A stretch of DNA of 64,000 nucleotides, from the NCBI GenBank assembly GCA_030704615.1, contig CM060732.1, positions 10,294,001 to 10,358,000 of the forward strand. Direction: 5' to 3'. The stretch comes from Takakia lepidozioides (lineage: Eukaryota; Streptophyta; Takakiopsida; Takakiales; Takakiaceae). Of this stretch, positions 9,416 through 21,311 are shown piece after piece. The notes under the pieces were generated by a model. It ran no database searches. It saw only the letters and a program-made list of their open reading frames with translations, and was not told the DNA's origin. Position numbers and translations under genes: made by a program. Each line of letters begins with the position of its first letter. The stretch's first letter is position 1.

Positions 9416-12400
9416 ATGCTCGAACCTGAGAGGGGGGGAGTTCGTGCACCAGCCAGGAGACCTCGTCGCAAGCTCCGGAAATTATACTTCGGACGTAGGC
9501 CAATGCCGAAGGGGAGGAAGCAGATGCGTCTACAGGAGGAGATTGCCATCTCCGAGCAGCAGGCCACTCAGGCAACCCAGCCACCAGTGAGAGCTCCATG
9601 CGATCGGGCTGCGCGCAGCTGATCGAGCACCGAACCCCCCATTTTGCTTCTGTAATTCTTAGACTGAATGCTAGGAGACTTGAATGCAAAACATGTTTGC
9701 ATGCCTAACAGGAAAGGTGGACGTGCTGGAGGGATCGCAGGAATCCGAAGAGCCGCAGGAAGAGTCCGAGGAGCTAGCTGCAGCACGTACACCCACCCGA
9801 TCCCCGAGCGCGGGTATTCCTGCCGGGCCTAGCCCTCTGCGATTCAAAGACGCGTCTTCGAAGGGCAAGTTCAAAGTCCTAGAGATCGACTTGCGTTCTT
9901 CGGTCATGGAGAATCGCCAGCAGGGGTCGGGCCCTTCTCCAGCAAAGTCGAAGAAGAAGCAGCCCGTCCCTCTACTGGCTTCTAAACCGGCTCAGGCCGA
10001 TTCACCCCCCCCAACGCGAATGAAGCAGCAGGGTAGAAGACAGATTCAATTGCAGCAGACACCTTCACCTGCAAGGATGAGGAAGCAGAAGGCAATCAGG
10101 GCGACGGGCGAACAATCTCCCGCAAAACCGCTTCCACGAGCTGAAGCTCAGTTCCTGGAGGATTTCCCGCTTGCAGATGTTGGGGCCGACTCTGCTGCAG
10201 CGAAGGCAATGGGATCGACCGTTGATCTCGATTTGGTACCGGAGGAGGGTGCTGCCGCTTAACGTTCGCAGCAAGACCTCACCACCGATGAGCAAGCAGG
10301 CCCGGAGGAGGCCTCTGCAATGGCAGAATTGCCCGCAGACAGGCCCCAGAGTGCAGCTCCAGTTGAGGATGCTCCAGCTGCTCAGCCACTACCGGCACCT
10401 ACAGACATGTCTCCGGAGGATTTCAAAAGTGCAACGGATAAAATGTTGGAGGAGACACACAATAGCATTGGCAGAGTTCTGGGCAGCAGGGTATTCCAGC
10501 GGACTCTTCGAATCCCACTCTGTCGCATGGTCTCCCTTCCCATCGTCAGGCAGGCCCTTCCCGGAGATGTGGATAAGCTCAAGTTCGCATTTCGAGAAGG
10601 GTACCGTCTGGGATCGGCAGCGTTTTACGTTTCCATTGAGAATGAGGACGGCGAAACTCGTGGACCCACTGCCGATGAATTGTCAACGTGGGATACCCAC
10701 TGGCACACTCGCAACCATGAATTCGAGGCGACGCTGAAGGGTGATCCAGACTTCGGCCATATGTCAGGTAAAATGTTCTTTGTGTGGGACGGGAATCACC
10801 GACTTCTCGCCTGGTGGGAGTACATCAAGCAGAACCATGCCAAGCACATTGGCTGGCATTACATGGTGGAGTGTGTCATCCTCAAGGTGAAGGCGGCAGA
10901 CTCCTCCCTGCTCAAGAATGCCATGGCGGACCTCAACTCGTAAGATACTCATACCCTCCCTAGCACGTTCGAAATGCGGTGCCGCATTTCGGTTTCCATT
11001 CTGGTTTGTTTCCGTGCTTCCGTGTACTGAGAGTGTGCCTTGCAGGGTCACTGAGAATGCGTACGTGCATACCCACATGGCACACATGCTGTACAGGGTG
11101 AGGAAAACTGGTCTCACTTGGATGGAATGGTGGAGGTGATATACGAAGTAAGTCGTACTCCAATTTCCCTCTGCTCATCCTTCCCCAATTTTCAGTAATG
11201 TTTCCACATGAATCGAATGTAACGCTTCTGCATGTTTTTGTTGGCAGTCAAACATCAAGCTGGATTTGGCCCATGCCAAACGCTTCAATGCACTGAAGTT
11301 CCTTCCTAGCAATAGCCACTCTCTTCCAGCTCCTGACATTGGATTGGAAATGGCAGACACGGTGGCTGTCGATCTGGAATGCATCCGAGAGCATAAGGAC
11401 AATGTGGTCTTTTCCACTGGAAGTTTCCGACCCTGCAGTGGATGTGTGGCTCAACCGTATGACTTGGTGGTTCCAGGTAATTCAAGGTACTTCCCCAGAT
11501 TTGCTTTTCTGACATGAATTCCCTGAACTGCTACGTGACAATGGATTTGGGAATGGCAGGTAATGTCGAATGCGAAGGAGCAAGTCGTAATGCACACAAA
11601 TTCGTTCGGCTTGTACGTCAAATGGGATGGAACACAGACATTGGAAGACTACGTGACACGTTTCAGATGTGCGTACAAGGACAACCTTTTCGCCAGAGAG
11701 CTACAGACAGCAAGAAGGAGCGTGGAGTTTACACATCAGGAGGGAGCGGGGAAAGCTGCAATGCGAATTGTTTACAGGTGAAGCACAGCTGCCCTTGTAT
11801 GCGAAGCCTGGTTACGAGGTTTGTCTCGGAAATGCGGCACCGCATTCGCATTTTATGTTTTCGGTGGCACTCTGCCAGTAGGTTGGTCTCAACTTTTGCT
11901 CACGCATGCTGACTGCCTTGCAGGTATATGAAATACGTGCTCCTTCAGACAGGGGCCCTCGCTCAAGAGCCCCCGTTCTTCATGGCTTGGACCGTGGCGG
12001 GCCCAAGCTGTGTCTACACACCCGAGATGCAGAAACAATGGCATCCCGCGCATCTCGTTGGATGCCCGTGGTACCTGGACATGTCTGGCGGTATTGTTGA
12101 CGAGTCTGAGAAAGATCTGCACGCCTTGGCAGAAGAGAAGAGAAAGGAAAGACGTGTCCCTGCTGGGCCAAAGTCGGCAAAGGAATCTGCTGCTCTGGAA
12201 GAATCCAGAAAGGCAGCTGAGATGGCACAAAAGACGGTGGATGCAGCTGTGCAGGCCCAACAGAAGGGGTCGAAGAAGAGGACTCGCCAGCAAGGAGCAG
12301 CTGTTGTGACACCCGCCAAAACGAAGAAGCAGAAACAGCCTGTTCAGGAAGAGGGTGAGGAAGAGGACTCCGATGGAGACTTTGCAACCAGCCCACCCCC

Positions 12401-14274
12401 CCAAACGCAGGCTGCCTCCCCTGTGCCCACCGTTGTCACGAGAGGCACGAGAACTGGCTCGGCAAAGAAGGCACTCTTCAACCCCCCAGGGGGGCACCCT
12501 TTCGAGCCGGTGGAAATGAAGAGGCCGAAAGTGGCTCCCGAAACTGTAGTCCAGTGTGTAAATGAAGTTTCTTGGCGGCTTTGGATGGACGGGCAGCCAA
12601 GTTGGCATACCTGAAGACCATGGAGGGTCTGAAGGGCAGAGCACTGAAGAAGGCGACTGCCGAAGAGCCTTCCGACACCCCAGGATTTCAGAATATGGTC
12701 TCGTTCTTTGAGAGGGTGTGTGCAGACAAGGATTGTAGGAGGGGCGGAAATGCCACCGAGTGGTCTTGCGATATGATCATCTTGGATATTCCGGACGGAG
12801 AGCCTGTGGAAGGACTGCAAGCTTTGCCATCTTGGAACAGGTACTCGGAGGACTTTTGGAAGAAAGGATTCGGGCTTGCCCGCATGGTGTTGGACGACAG
12901 AGGCTGTGTGGTTGTCCTGGCGAGCAGAGGAAAAAACACTCAGACAGGAATTGCGAAGTGGACCCGCAAGAGCGCCGTCCCGATTCTGAAAAAGAAGTGG
13001 ACGTGCATCAACACACTGGGCCTTCGGTCGGAAGGGAAGAAGGTGATTACGACACTGGCACTCGTCCATTCATTTGCTTGGGTGTTTTCAAATGCGGTGC
13101 CGCATTCGGTTTCTAATCGTTTTCCCCCTGTGTATGCAGACGAAGCAGTTCGATGCATACTGCTTTGTGAAGGAGAACTCCACCTTTGCTTTCCGGAAGG
13201 AGGGAGGAAAGGTTGACCCGAACTGCGACCCACTCGATTACGACGTTCTGTTCAACAACGTTCCCAAGGAACTTCTCCCTCATAGCCTCACTTCAACGGA
13301 ACCCCTGCGGTACTCACGGACTCGGAGCCCTGCCTTCATTCAGACAATTATGGAGACATGCACAGACGTGGAGGGCACAGTGCTCGACCTCATCTGTGGG
13401 ACAGGTATGCAGAATCTTGATCTCTGCTGTTCTGCAAATTCTCGTTAGGATGTAGTTCGCAACATCTGAAGCGCCATGTGGTAATGTGTGGATGGCATTG
13501 TAACAGGTGCCTCAATGTGGGCTGGGCGGTTTTCCGACCGGCACCTCTTTGCCTACGAGGAGGATTCATCCGTGTGGGGATCCCATCTGGAGGGCTGCAA
13601 CGGAATGTGAAGGCTCCCGACAGAGCGGAAGTCTCCTCGGATTCGTCGGAGTCCGAGGAAGACACAGTGGACATTGATGCGGAGGAGAACCCGGAATACG
13701 AGTGAGTGCAAACATTGTAAGTTTGCAAAGCCTTCTGGGTCATTTATGTCAAACGAATTTCCCGACTGTGGTTCTCATTAGTCTCGTTGATGATTGTCAT
13801 GTGCAGGATTGCAGGGTCCGGGTCGAAACATGTAGGGCCTACACTTCCTGCCAGGAAAATGTCCCGTTCTTTGCGAGGGCCGATTTCATGACGAGCCCGG
13901 TGAGGGACTACTCCCTTCCTAGTTATGCAGCTAAACTCGCAAATACAGCGATTAGAAGAAGTGAGAATCCCAGTAAAGTAGAGCAGATTTTGGAGAGGGC
14001 TAGGGAGGACAGAAGGATAAGGAAAGAGTTGGCAGCAGCTCAGACAGGTAGACGGGTACGAAAGTACATATGTGATTCAGCGGATGAGAGCGACGCAGAC
14101 AGGGAGGAAGACGACCCAACGGAGGTGAGATGGACAGTTCCGCAAGGGGAAGATGGGATTTTCGAAAGCCTGGCCAACGAGCAGTCCGCTGGAGATGAGA
14201 GAGGCACTGAGGGGGTGGAGGAGGAGCAGGACAGTCTAGAACAGGATGAGGATTCGGATGATTTTCAAGATTAA
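9416..14274 (+). CDS. Gene A: ParB-like domain plus beta-class methyltransferase-like protein
   Basis: Exons inferred from GT-AG sites and comparison with genes B and C: 9416-9586, about 9717-10939, 11046-11147, 11248-11476, 11560-11777, 11924-13042, 13140-13404, 13507-13701 and 13807-14274. Exon 1 encodes a basic box (RRKLRKLYF). Exon 2 has a P/Q/K-rich segment, then PLCRMVSLPIVR, FYVS and VWDGNHRLLAWW, resembling a ParB/sulfiredoxin-like fold. Exon 6 begins YMKYVLL, has a charged low-complexity linker, then MIILDIPDG (about 12777). Exons 7-8 carry VLDLICGTG split by an intron, then GAS and HLFAYEED. This is the motif order of beta-class amino methyltransferases, with DIPDG in place of DPPY. 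The tail is acidic. Lesions are an in-frame TAA at 10260 and frameshifts near 11125, 12560, 13610 and 13895, so it is a decayed copy or carries assembly errors. The substrate is unknown. Confidence 0.65.
10971..10990. repeat. Single array-A palindrome in intron 2 of gene A
   Basis: GAAATGCGGTGCCGCATTTC, a full-length dyad of the array-A type, alone in the 106-bp intron 10940-11045. Confidence 0.93.
11829..11848. repeat. Single array-A palindrome in intron 5 of gene A
   Basis: GAAATGCGGCACCGCATTCG lies in the intron 11778-11923. One arm has lost its last T. Confidence 0.9.
13090..13107. repeat. Single array-A palindrome in intron 6 of gene A
   Basis: AAATGCGGTGCCGCATTC lies in the intron 13043-13139, between the LDIPDG exon and the VLDLICGTG exon. 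Confidence 0.9.
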
Positions 14275-14410
14275 TAGAATTTTAATGAAGTCTCTGTAAA
14301 TGTAAATTCTCTTCCAAGTATATAAAGGAAATTCTGCCCGACATTCGTGACCCCTCTCCAGTGTGCATTCCAGCCACACAATCGCCCAAACCACGACGCT
14401 CCCAAAATCA

Positions 14411-15151
14411 GAAATGGGCACCGCATTTCCAAAACAGGGGAGGGACTAAATTTTCCATTTCAATGTTGGCATAGTAAAAAGTAATCTGAATTGGAAATGC
14501 GGTGCCGCATTTCCAAAATTTCCTTTGTCCACAGCCAGTTTTGGCCTCTCCCGCTCATTGCATGGATGCCACCACGCTTACAGAGGTCGAACAACGAGGT
14601 CGAACAAGGAGGTCGACATGGCCGGATTGAAAATGCGGTGCCGCATTTCAGTATTGGGGATGGTCGTTGTTCGAACTGCAGGCCCATCAGCAAAAATTGG
14701 CACCGCATTCCATTGTAAAAAAAAAGTCGATGACGGACATGGAAATGCGGCGCCGCATTTCCAGAACGGACATCGCAATTTGTCCATTTGCAGACCCTCT
14801 CTCGGAAATGCGGTAACGCATTCCATCGCGCTGGTCGGAAATGTCACACTTTTCGAAGTGTTGTACGGAAATGCGGCACCGCATTCCCTTGTCCAAAAAG
14901 AAGTTTCCATTGCCAAGCTGGAAATGCGTCGCCGCATTTGCAATGCCAACCTCGTTTTCTGATCAATTTATAGACCCGTGTTGGTATTTCGTGTACCTGG
15001 ACGGAAATGATGCACCGCATTTCGATGCGGACATGGAAATGCGGCACCGCATTTCGATCCCGACATGGAAATGCGGCGCCGCATTTCGATGCCGACATGG
15101 TAATGCGGCGCCGCATTTCGATGCCGACATGGAAATGCGGTGCCGCATTTC
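14411..15151. repeat. Palindrome array A, downstream block
   Basis: About twelve dyads of the array-A core follow gene A. The first ones are loosely spaced (near 14411, 14493, 14630, 14740, 14803, 14866 and 14920). The last five (about 15002-15151) are tight, one every 32-33 bp, with spacer TTCGATGCCGACATGG. The shorter period shows that this block grew separately from the upstream 53-bp block. Confidence 0.93.
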
Positions 15152-15408
15152 AATGTCCGACATGGCGTTACTCTGGTATATTCTTGACACATGACTCACA
15201 TACCGGTTACTCTGCTATATTCATCCGGACAGACACATTGTAGAAATGAGACATCAAATTGTAAACAGTGGGCCAATTTCGACAGTTATTCAACAGAATG
15301 AAACACAATCATACAGAAGTGAGGTACGATGGGTTTATTGATCGGACACGATGTCTCACATTTACCAACTGCAGACAAAACTAAGCCCTTCCTCCTTCTA
15401 CATGGGCT

Positions 15409-15993
15409 TCACCAAGTCGACGGAACTTCGATACCCCTCAAAACAAGCTCATCACTGCTGCGGCACCTCGAGGTAAACTGCAATTCGGTCGTTCTGCTGC
15501 CCTTGCTGGAGCCGACGACAATGTCATGTCCATCAATGATACCACCATCATACATTGACAAGGTCACTGTGGGCCTCATGTGCCCGTGCGATTCGTCTTC
15601 GCAACGCAGCCGAATGTCTCCATACACTGGAAGAGCGGAGTGATCTGCACGTATATAGTTTTCCCCGGTGCCGTCCTCCCTGGTCCACTGGCAGCAGTTC
15701 CAGCGCCAAAGCGAGGCCGTGCGTGATCTATCCGGCATCCCTTTCCAGCTTGGTATATCGAGGTCAACAATTTTCAGGACCCACGGACCGCATTGACCCT
15801 CGCCCTCACCTCGCTCAAAGCGGTAATAGCCCTCCAGATACTCCATTGCGCGCAAAGACTCTTGCTTGATTCCAGCAGCGTTTGTGAAAACAGAGAGCCA
15901 GACAATGATGTCTCCTGATTCTGGTTTGAACATAGCATAATCGTGCCCATGATAAGGGCAGTCGGCTGGATTTCGGCGGCACGGCATCTTCAA
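15409..15993 (-). CDS. Gene E1: unknown protein, paralog of E2
   Basis: A 194-residue frame that I do not recognise. It aligns along its length with the protein at 16271-17101. Shared blocks include CxRNxxDCPxxGxDYAM, SGDIxxW, GxYxFERG, TAxLxRWNCCxWTxxDxxGExY, YGDIR and DGGxIxGxDIVV. The alignment across both copies, with conserved C, W and D/G positions, argues that it is coding. It lacks about 90 residues present upstream in E2, so it may be 5'-truncated or have another exon. It is transcribed away from E2. I see no signal peptide or membrane segment. Confidence 0.6.
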   Translation of the reverse strand: MKMPCRRNPADCPYHGHDYAMFKPESGDIIVWLSVFTNAAGIKQESLRAMEYLEGYYRFERGEGEGQCGPWVLKIVDLDIPSWKGMPDRSRTASLWRWNCCQWTREDGTGENYIRADHSALPVYGDIRLRCEDESHGHMRPTVTLSMYDGGIIDGHDIVVGSSKGSRTTELQFTSRCRSSDELVLRGIEVPSTW

Positions 15994-16270
15994 AAAGAGT
16001 CGCGGAGTACGCTCAATGACAGCAGCTCACGGATGGAAGAGGAGGACCGCGGTGGCTGGAAAAAGTTCAAGCTAACGCTGCAATTCCTCACAAACACTCC
16101 AGGGCACATTTAAATTTCCCCCCTACAGGATCCTGGACCGATGAAGATTCGGCTGCTGCATGAATGTAGCCGTTTCAGTTTCCTACCCTGCCATGCAAAC
16201 TATGGGCAGTCACTGCCAGGTGGGCCGATAGCCACTGGACACGACGAAGTCCATCCCCTCTTCGATGTAA

Positions 16271-17101
16271 ATGCGGCGCCGAATTTCCATCCGGGGGGAT
16301 GGACTTCGGTGGCAGATCTCAAACTATAACTTGTTGATGAGAAAGATGTATGGCTTCATCCACCGCTGGCGTGATGAACACGTTCCACCTCCGTCGGTGG
16401 GTACGTGTGACCCAGATGCTGCATTATTGGAGGCCGGACTGCTCTTCCGCTTCGTATCATTTCCAAAATCTAAGGGCTTCGTAGCTGTCCGCAAGGTCAT
16501 CGGCATCCAAGTCGTCCTCAGGTCCTCCTTTGCAAGGATGTCGTGCTTCCGGAACCGGGACGACTGCCCCTTTGGAGGCATCGATTATGCAATGTATTCG
16601 GCCACATCGGGAGACATTGTTATCTGGTACACAGATTACAGAGAAGATACTGGTTCGATTGTGGAAACATTGGTGGCTTTTGAGTATATCGTAGGCCACT
16701 ACGCCTTCGAGCGGGGTGACGATCTTGGTCTGAGGAGTCCGTGGCTCCTGCGCATCCTTGATTCCGATTTTCCCAGCTACGACGGTCACCCATGCAGAAG
16801 AAGGCGCACTGCTATGCTGTTGCGGTGGAACTGCTGCCACTGGACGTGGGTGGACTCCATCGGAGAGACCTATTCTCCTCGAGGAGTGCGCTCCTCTTCT
16901 CCATTGTATGGGGACATTCGCATTGGTGTGGACGACGAAAACGTGAAGATTTCCATATTCGATGGTGGTATGATTGAAGGGCAGGACATTGTGGTGAACA
17001 TCACTAGGGGCGGTACAACGGCTGCAATCGACTTTACATGGAGGAGCCCCATGACTCATGAGCTAGTTCTGAGAGCAGTCGAAGTCCCATTGACAACGTG
17101 A
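16271..17101 (+). CDS. Gene E2: unknown protein, paralog of E1
   Basis: A 276-codon frame from ATG 16271. That ATG sits inside a decayed array-A palindrome (16268-16288), so ATG 16337 or 16346 in the same frame may be the real start. The protein shares the RN..DCP, SGDI, RWNCCxWT, YGDIR and DGG...DIVV blocks with E1. I do not recognise a known domain. The conserved RWNCCHWTW and paired acidic residues could form a metal or ligand site, but that is speculation. AATAAA at 17185-17190 is a plausible polyadenylation signal 84 bp after the stop. Confidence 0.65.
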   Translation: MRRRISIRGDGLRWQISNYNLLMRKMYGFIHRWRDEHVPPPSVGTCDPDAALLEAGLLFRFVSFPKSKGFVAVRKVIGIQVVLRSSFARMSCFRNRDDCPFGGIDYAMYSATSGDIVIWYTDYREDTGSIVETLVAFEYIVGHYAFERGDDLGLRSPWLLRILDSDFPSYDGHPCRRRRTAMLLRWNCCHWTWVDSIGETYSPRGVRSSSPLYGDIRIGVDDENVKISIFDGGMIEGQDIVVNITRGGTTAAIDFTWRSPMTHELVLRAVEVPLTT

Positions 17102-17184
17102 CTTGTATTCAGTAGGCACAGGGCTCAAGATTTGATGGCACAATCAGCACAGTAGACGTGCTTCAAATGCAATTCATGTGGATC

Positions 17185-17190
17185 AATAAA
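17185..17190 (+). terminator. Possible polyadenylation signal of E2
   Basis: AATAAA about 84 bp after the E2 stop codon and followed by a T-rich stretch (CTCTTTTTATTC). Confidence 0.45.
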
Positions 17191-17545
17191 AACCTCATTG
17201 TGCCCTCTTTTTATTCTATTCTGTGTCCATCGTTCCGAGAATGCGTCATTGCTCATTTCGTTTGGGATTGGGAGTGTGGGTGAATTTTGCAAATGGCTGG
17301 TAGGCTGAAATGGGCCCCCATTGTACAGAGCAGTACCACCCTACCATTCGCGAAACATTGCCTTTCAATATATAATTCTAAATAACATTGCCGAACCTCC
17401 TTCATCGGGAGGTCCTTCTCCCCCTATGACCGTGGCACCCTAAACCCTATTCCCGCGGACACTCATTTCCGGAAAATAGTGCTGCTCATGTTTTTTTCCA
17501 CACTTACGACTCTGCTCATGGCTCATGCCGCTCATGGCTCATGGC
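17191..17545. other. Intergenic tract with GCTCATG short repeats
   Basis: No gene is seen. At about 17511-17549 the heptamer GCTCATG recurs (GCTCATGGCTCATGCCGCTC and onward) just beyond the C-terminal end of the transposase gene on the minus strand. Confidence 0.6.
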
Positions 17546-20500
17546 TCATGAAATAGCAGCCCCCTCCTGAAAGCTGAGATGTGTTCCCACCTTCACGGGC
17601 CAAACGGTTGGAGGAGATGGCTTCATCACTACGGAAGGACGCACAGTTCCATGCACACATCTAGCACAATCATCTGCGCAGAACCAGAACTTGTGGTTCT
17701 TGGCTTTTGGTTGACCGTATGGACGCATCAAGCCCGTGAAAGTCGGAGCAGGAGTTCGGGCACCACCTTTGGATATAGATGAAGTGCACTTCTCGAAATT
17801 AGTTGCCCTGATCGCTGTACATTTCACACGAGACCCTACACTTGTGCGATCTATGTGCCAAACGTGGTCGGGGCATGCGGACTCAAGCACATCAAGGGGG
17901 TTGTTTCTCTCCTGCACCATTTCAGTGGCACTGTTTGACGCTGGAGTTTGCCGTCGTGTTGGAGGTTCCTCCACAATGGAGGTTTCGGACATGGAGTTGT
18001 CATGCAGGGGAACACGAGGCTTCGAGAAGTTATCACGGTCTGCCCTGTGGGAATCTGAATCCGAACCAGGTGGAGTGTTCAATTTCCTCTTACAGGAGCC
18101 GAATCTCTCCTCCTCTTCAAGATGTGGAACTCTAGAAACAAGTTCCGTTCCCTGGGCATACATACTCACCGCCCGTGCTATCTTGATTGGATCCCCAGAT
18201 CTGTTTGCAGCACGCAACATCAACTCCCATTTGTCCGGACCCTTGCCACCAACCCCACCTCGTAAGAAATCACGGTATCGGGTTTGTTGTTGCAAGGCAC
18301 GTATCAAATCATCTATTGTTGCCACATACAAATCCCGACCTCGTTTCCCAGACTGCTGCAACCATGCGTTGTGCACAGTTTCTGCCAAATTGCAAGATGG
18401 CATGTCCGCCATTTCCTCAATGGACATGTTCTGCAAAGTGCAGAACCACACTTCAAAACAGTAATAGAAAACAACATAAAGAAAGCGAGGACACAATAAA
18501 TAGAAAGCAAATGTATGAATAAAGCATGAAATATAAGCCTCGTACCAATGGCATGGCTGCTCCCCACTGTCTATACCGGAAGTGCCAAAACGCCAGCCAA
18601 TCTTCCAATGCTCTCATACTCTCAAGTGATGCAGCTCCAGAAGAGAACCACCAGGCACGAATTGTCTGGAACAAAGTGTCCGCCTCCTTCATTGTTCTAG
18701 CATCTTTGTACTCTTTGCACAATTTACGGTGCTAAGTCTGCATCTCTGGTTTGATGTCCGACTTTGTATGTTTTTCCAGAGATTGTGTCCAATGGAATAG
18801 ACATGTACGCTCTCTTCCTTGGCATAGGCACTTTTGGGTCGCCCGATCCGAAGACAATCGAACAGCATTGAAATTTGCTTGAGCACTATCCGCCATGAAA
18901 CCTGCGAAATTTAGAGATGGCAGCCCATGGCAGCCCATGACACGTATCAGGGAATTCCACATGAGCTTCTGGGATTCCGTATCCTCGGATTGCATGTCAC
19001 AAACTGCAATTGTCATAACTGTTGGTACACTGGATCGTAGACATGACAAGCCATTGTCGTCCAATCCTTCACTCGTTTCACATGATCAAACATAAAAAAA
19101 CAGTTTTGCAAGTCCCCAGTCTTCTGCATCCGCTTCACGAGGCTAACCCCACTGCCCTCCCCAACAGTCGACATTTTGAAAAGAAAAACTTTCATGGCAC
19201 CTTGACCTGGGAATACATTGTCCTGGATGTAATCGTACTTGCTCACTCGTTTCAATTCCAAAATGTTGTCTATGTAGCCTCTGATCCCAGAGCCCATTCT
19301 CAATGCATTGATCTGATGCCGAATGTTAGGTGAACTTAAAGTGGAGAAATGATCCATGACCAGGTCCAATGCTGCAACGTCAAGTTTAGTCCCCACAGAA
19401 TCCCCTTCACTCAAAATATGGCTTTCCAAGAAGGACTTGCTTGCGCCAAGAGCAATTGCAGATGTTGTTGCGGATGGGTTTCTCTCGAACTCCTGTTTAA
19501 TCAACCTCGATACTGTCTCAACACTCTCCCTGTAATCCCCTTCGAGACAGGATGGTTATGGAATCCGAAATGCACACAAGCTCTTGTCATTGTTTTCAAA
19601 CGGTGGACAACATAGTACATTCTTGCTCCGCAGAGCGCCAAGCAGGATGGCACAAGTTTGCAGAATTTGCAGACGAAAGTGTTTGCCGGTGGAGGGGCAG
19701 TCCCAGGCTGAAATGGATTTTCCGCCAGACCCTCCCATTCGCTTTGATTATGAACCCCAGACTGAAGAAAGTGTCTGCAATTCAAATTATCACACCTAAG
19801 GTGTCCATTGCAAACTGTCCTCCTGAAAACAAGCTTGTCATCATTCTGAATATTGGATGTTTTTGTTCTGCACCACGGGTGCCCGTCGTGTTTCTTGTCC
19901 ATTCCATGCATCATGATTGTTACACCTCCAACTCGCGGAGGAGGAGGCAGCTCGAATAGGATATCGCCATCAAAAGTCTCCGGCAAGAACTTCACAGGCA
20001 CCTGCTTCAAAGATTCCCAATCAATTCCCCGCAACTCACTTTTGAATCCAGCCATTCCTCCCATCGCCCGCAATTTTGGAATGACACTACAAATCTCTTC
20101 TTCATCAGCTTCTCCAACCACAGTAGGAAGGACTGGATTTGGAATTTCACTTATGTCATCATCGGACGAATCCGAAAGCTCAACAATTGGAGTGGAGGAC
20201 GTCTGTTCTTTTTTCACCACCACCTCCCTCTTGTCTTCAACGACCGAAGCAGCAGTCCCGGGCGTCACATATGACCCAAGGGACTTTCGCCGAGGCTCTC
20301 CAAGTACTCTGTATCGACCAGGACGCACTCTCCACTGGCTGATATGAGCCGTCTCATCACGGTTTTGGAAAGAGTATTTCAACAACTTCCCTTAAGATCG
20401 TACACCTCTTTCTCCAAAAAGATGGAGCCATTCTGCAGCTGAAAACGGGTAGCCAAGACATGTTCCAGAACAATTGCAAATCCATTGTCAAGGACTTCCT

Positions 20501-20555
20501 GGGAGAACGGCACTGGTTTGTCGTCAGAGAAGAACTCCGCTTCAGAGGAAGCCAT
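17546..20555 (-). CDS. Gene D: MULE-like DDE transposase with N-terminal zinc region
   Basis: Read on the minus strand, the start is ATG 20555-20553 (MASSEAEFF). The N-terminus is followed by an acidic SDSSDDD stretch, then a Cys/His region with HPWCRTKTSNIQND, CRHF, CKFCKLVPSC and FGFHNHPV (about 19560-19870), like the WRKY/GCM1-type fingers of MULE transposases. Next come a candidate first catalytic D in CHVYDPVYQQ, a second in GFMADSAQANF, the CLFHWTQSLEKH block, and a candidate E in SLESMRALEDW. A GT-AG intron at about 18435-18551 precedes the last exon, which starts NMSIEEMADMPSC. Frameshifts near 20393, 19502 and 19014 and an in-frame TAG at 18732-18734 interrupt it. It is divergent from gene B, with about 750 bp between starts. 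The MULE assignment is by motif, not search. Confidence 0.7.
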
Positions 20556-21311
20556 CTTCCTTCCTCGCGTACGTTTATACCTTGCTATCGCAGATCTAGT
20601 GTAAATCGGTTTACTGATGTCTCCAGAACACAGTTGAAGAATGAGAGAGAATATGGCGGAGGAAGCTCAGACAACGACTGTGCATATTATGTTATTCTTT
20701 CCAGATATGCAGCCGTCCATTTTAATTACTTTTCTTGTGGGCCCAGTGGTCAGAGTATCCCTAGGATGCAGTGTCGGCAGCTGTTAAACCGTTAATCAGA
20801 ACCTCATCAATAAACCCAATAACAAAGCCGACTTCCTGGAAGCATGCCACAAGATCTGAGGATGGGATTGCAGATTAAGTAAATGTATCTTTATACTACT
20901 ACCAATGATCATGCGCACCTGGAAAGTTCCAAATGTGAAACGAATGTGGGGTTTGGCTAACAAGGATGACCGTGTATGATATTCCAAATTTGTCATCAAA
21001 CTCTCGTTCATTTACATTTATTTGTGTAAGACTGTGCGCCAAGATTTATGGGATTCGCTGTTATTTTTAAATATTGAAACCGTTCTAATAAAGAACACGC
21101 CGTTTATTTTGGGCGACACACGTCAGACATCCATAACTGAATACGAACAGCTGTACACCAATTGTTGGCATGTGCACTAATAAGGGAACGACTATGTGTA
21201 ACGGTCACGCGAGAGGGAATCCGATGCTTCTAGAGACAAGCAACAACGCAGGCAATCCCGCAAGAAATCGGGAGTCACTGCGTTTTTCTACTTTTCGCGC
21301 TTAGAGAGAGA
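20556..21311. promoter_or_regulatory. Shared intergenic region between genes D and B
   Basis: About 750 bp separate the divergent starts of the transposase gene and gene B. It is AT-rich, with no supported gene and no copy of any of the three palindrome types. It probably holds both promoters; I could not fix a TATA box or start site. Confidence 0.4.
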
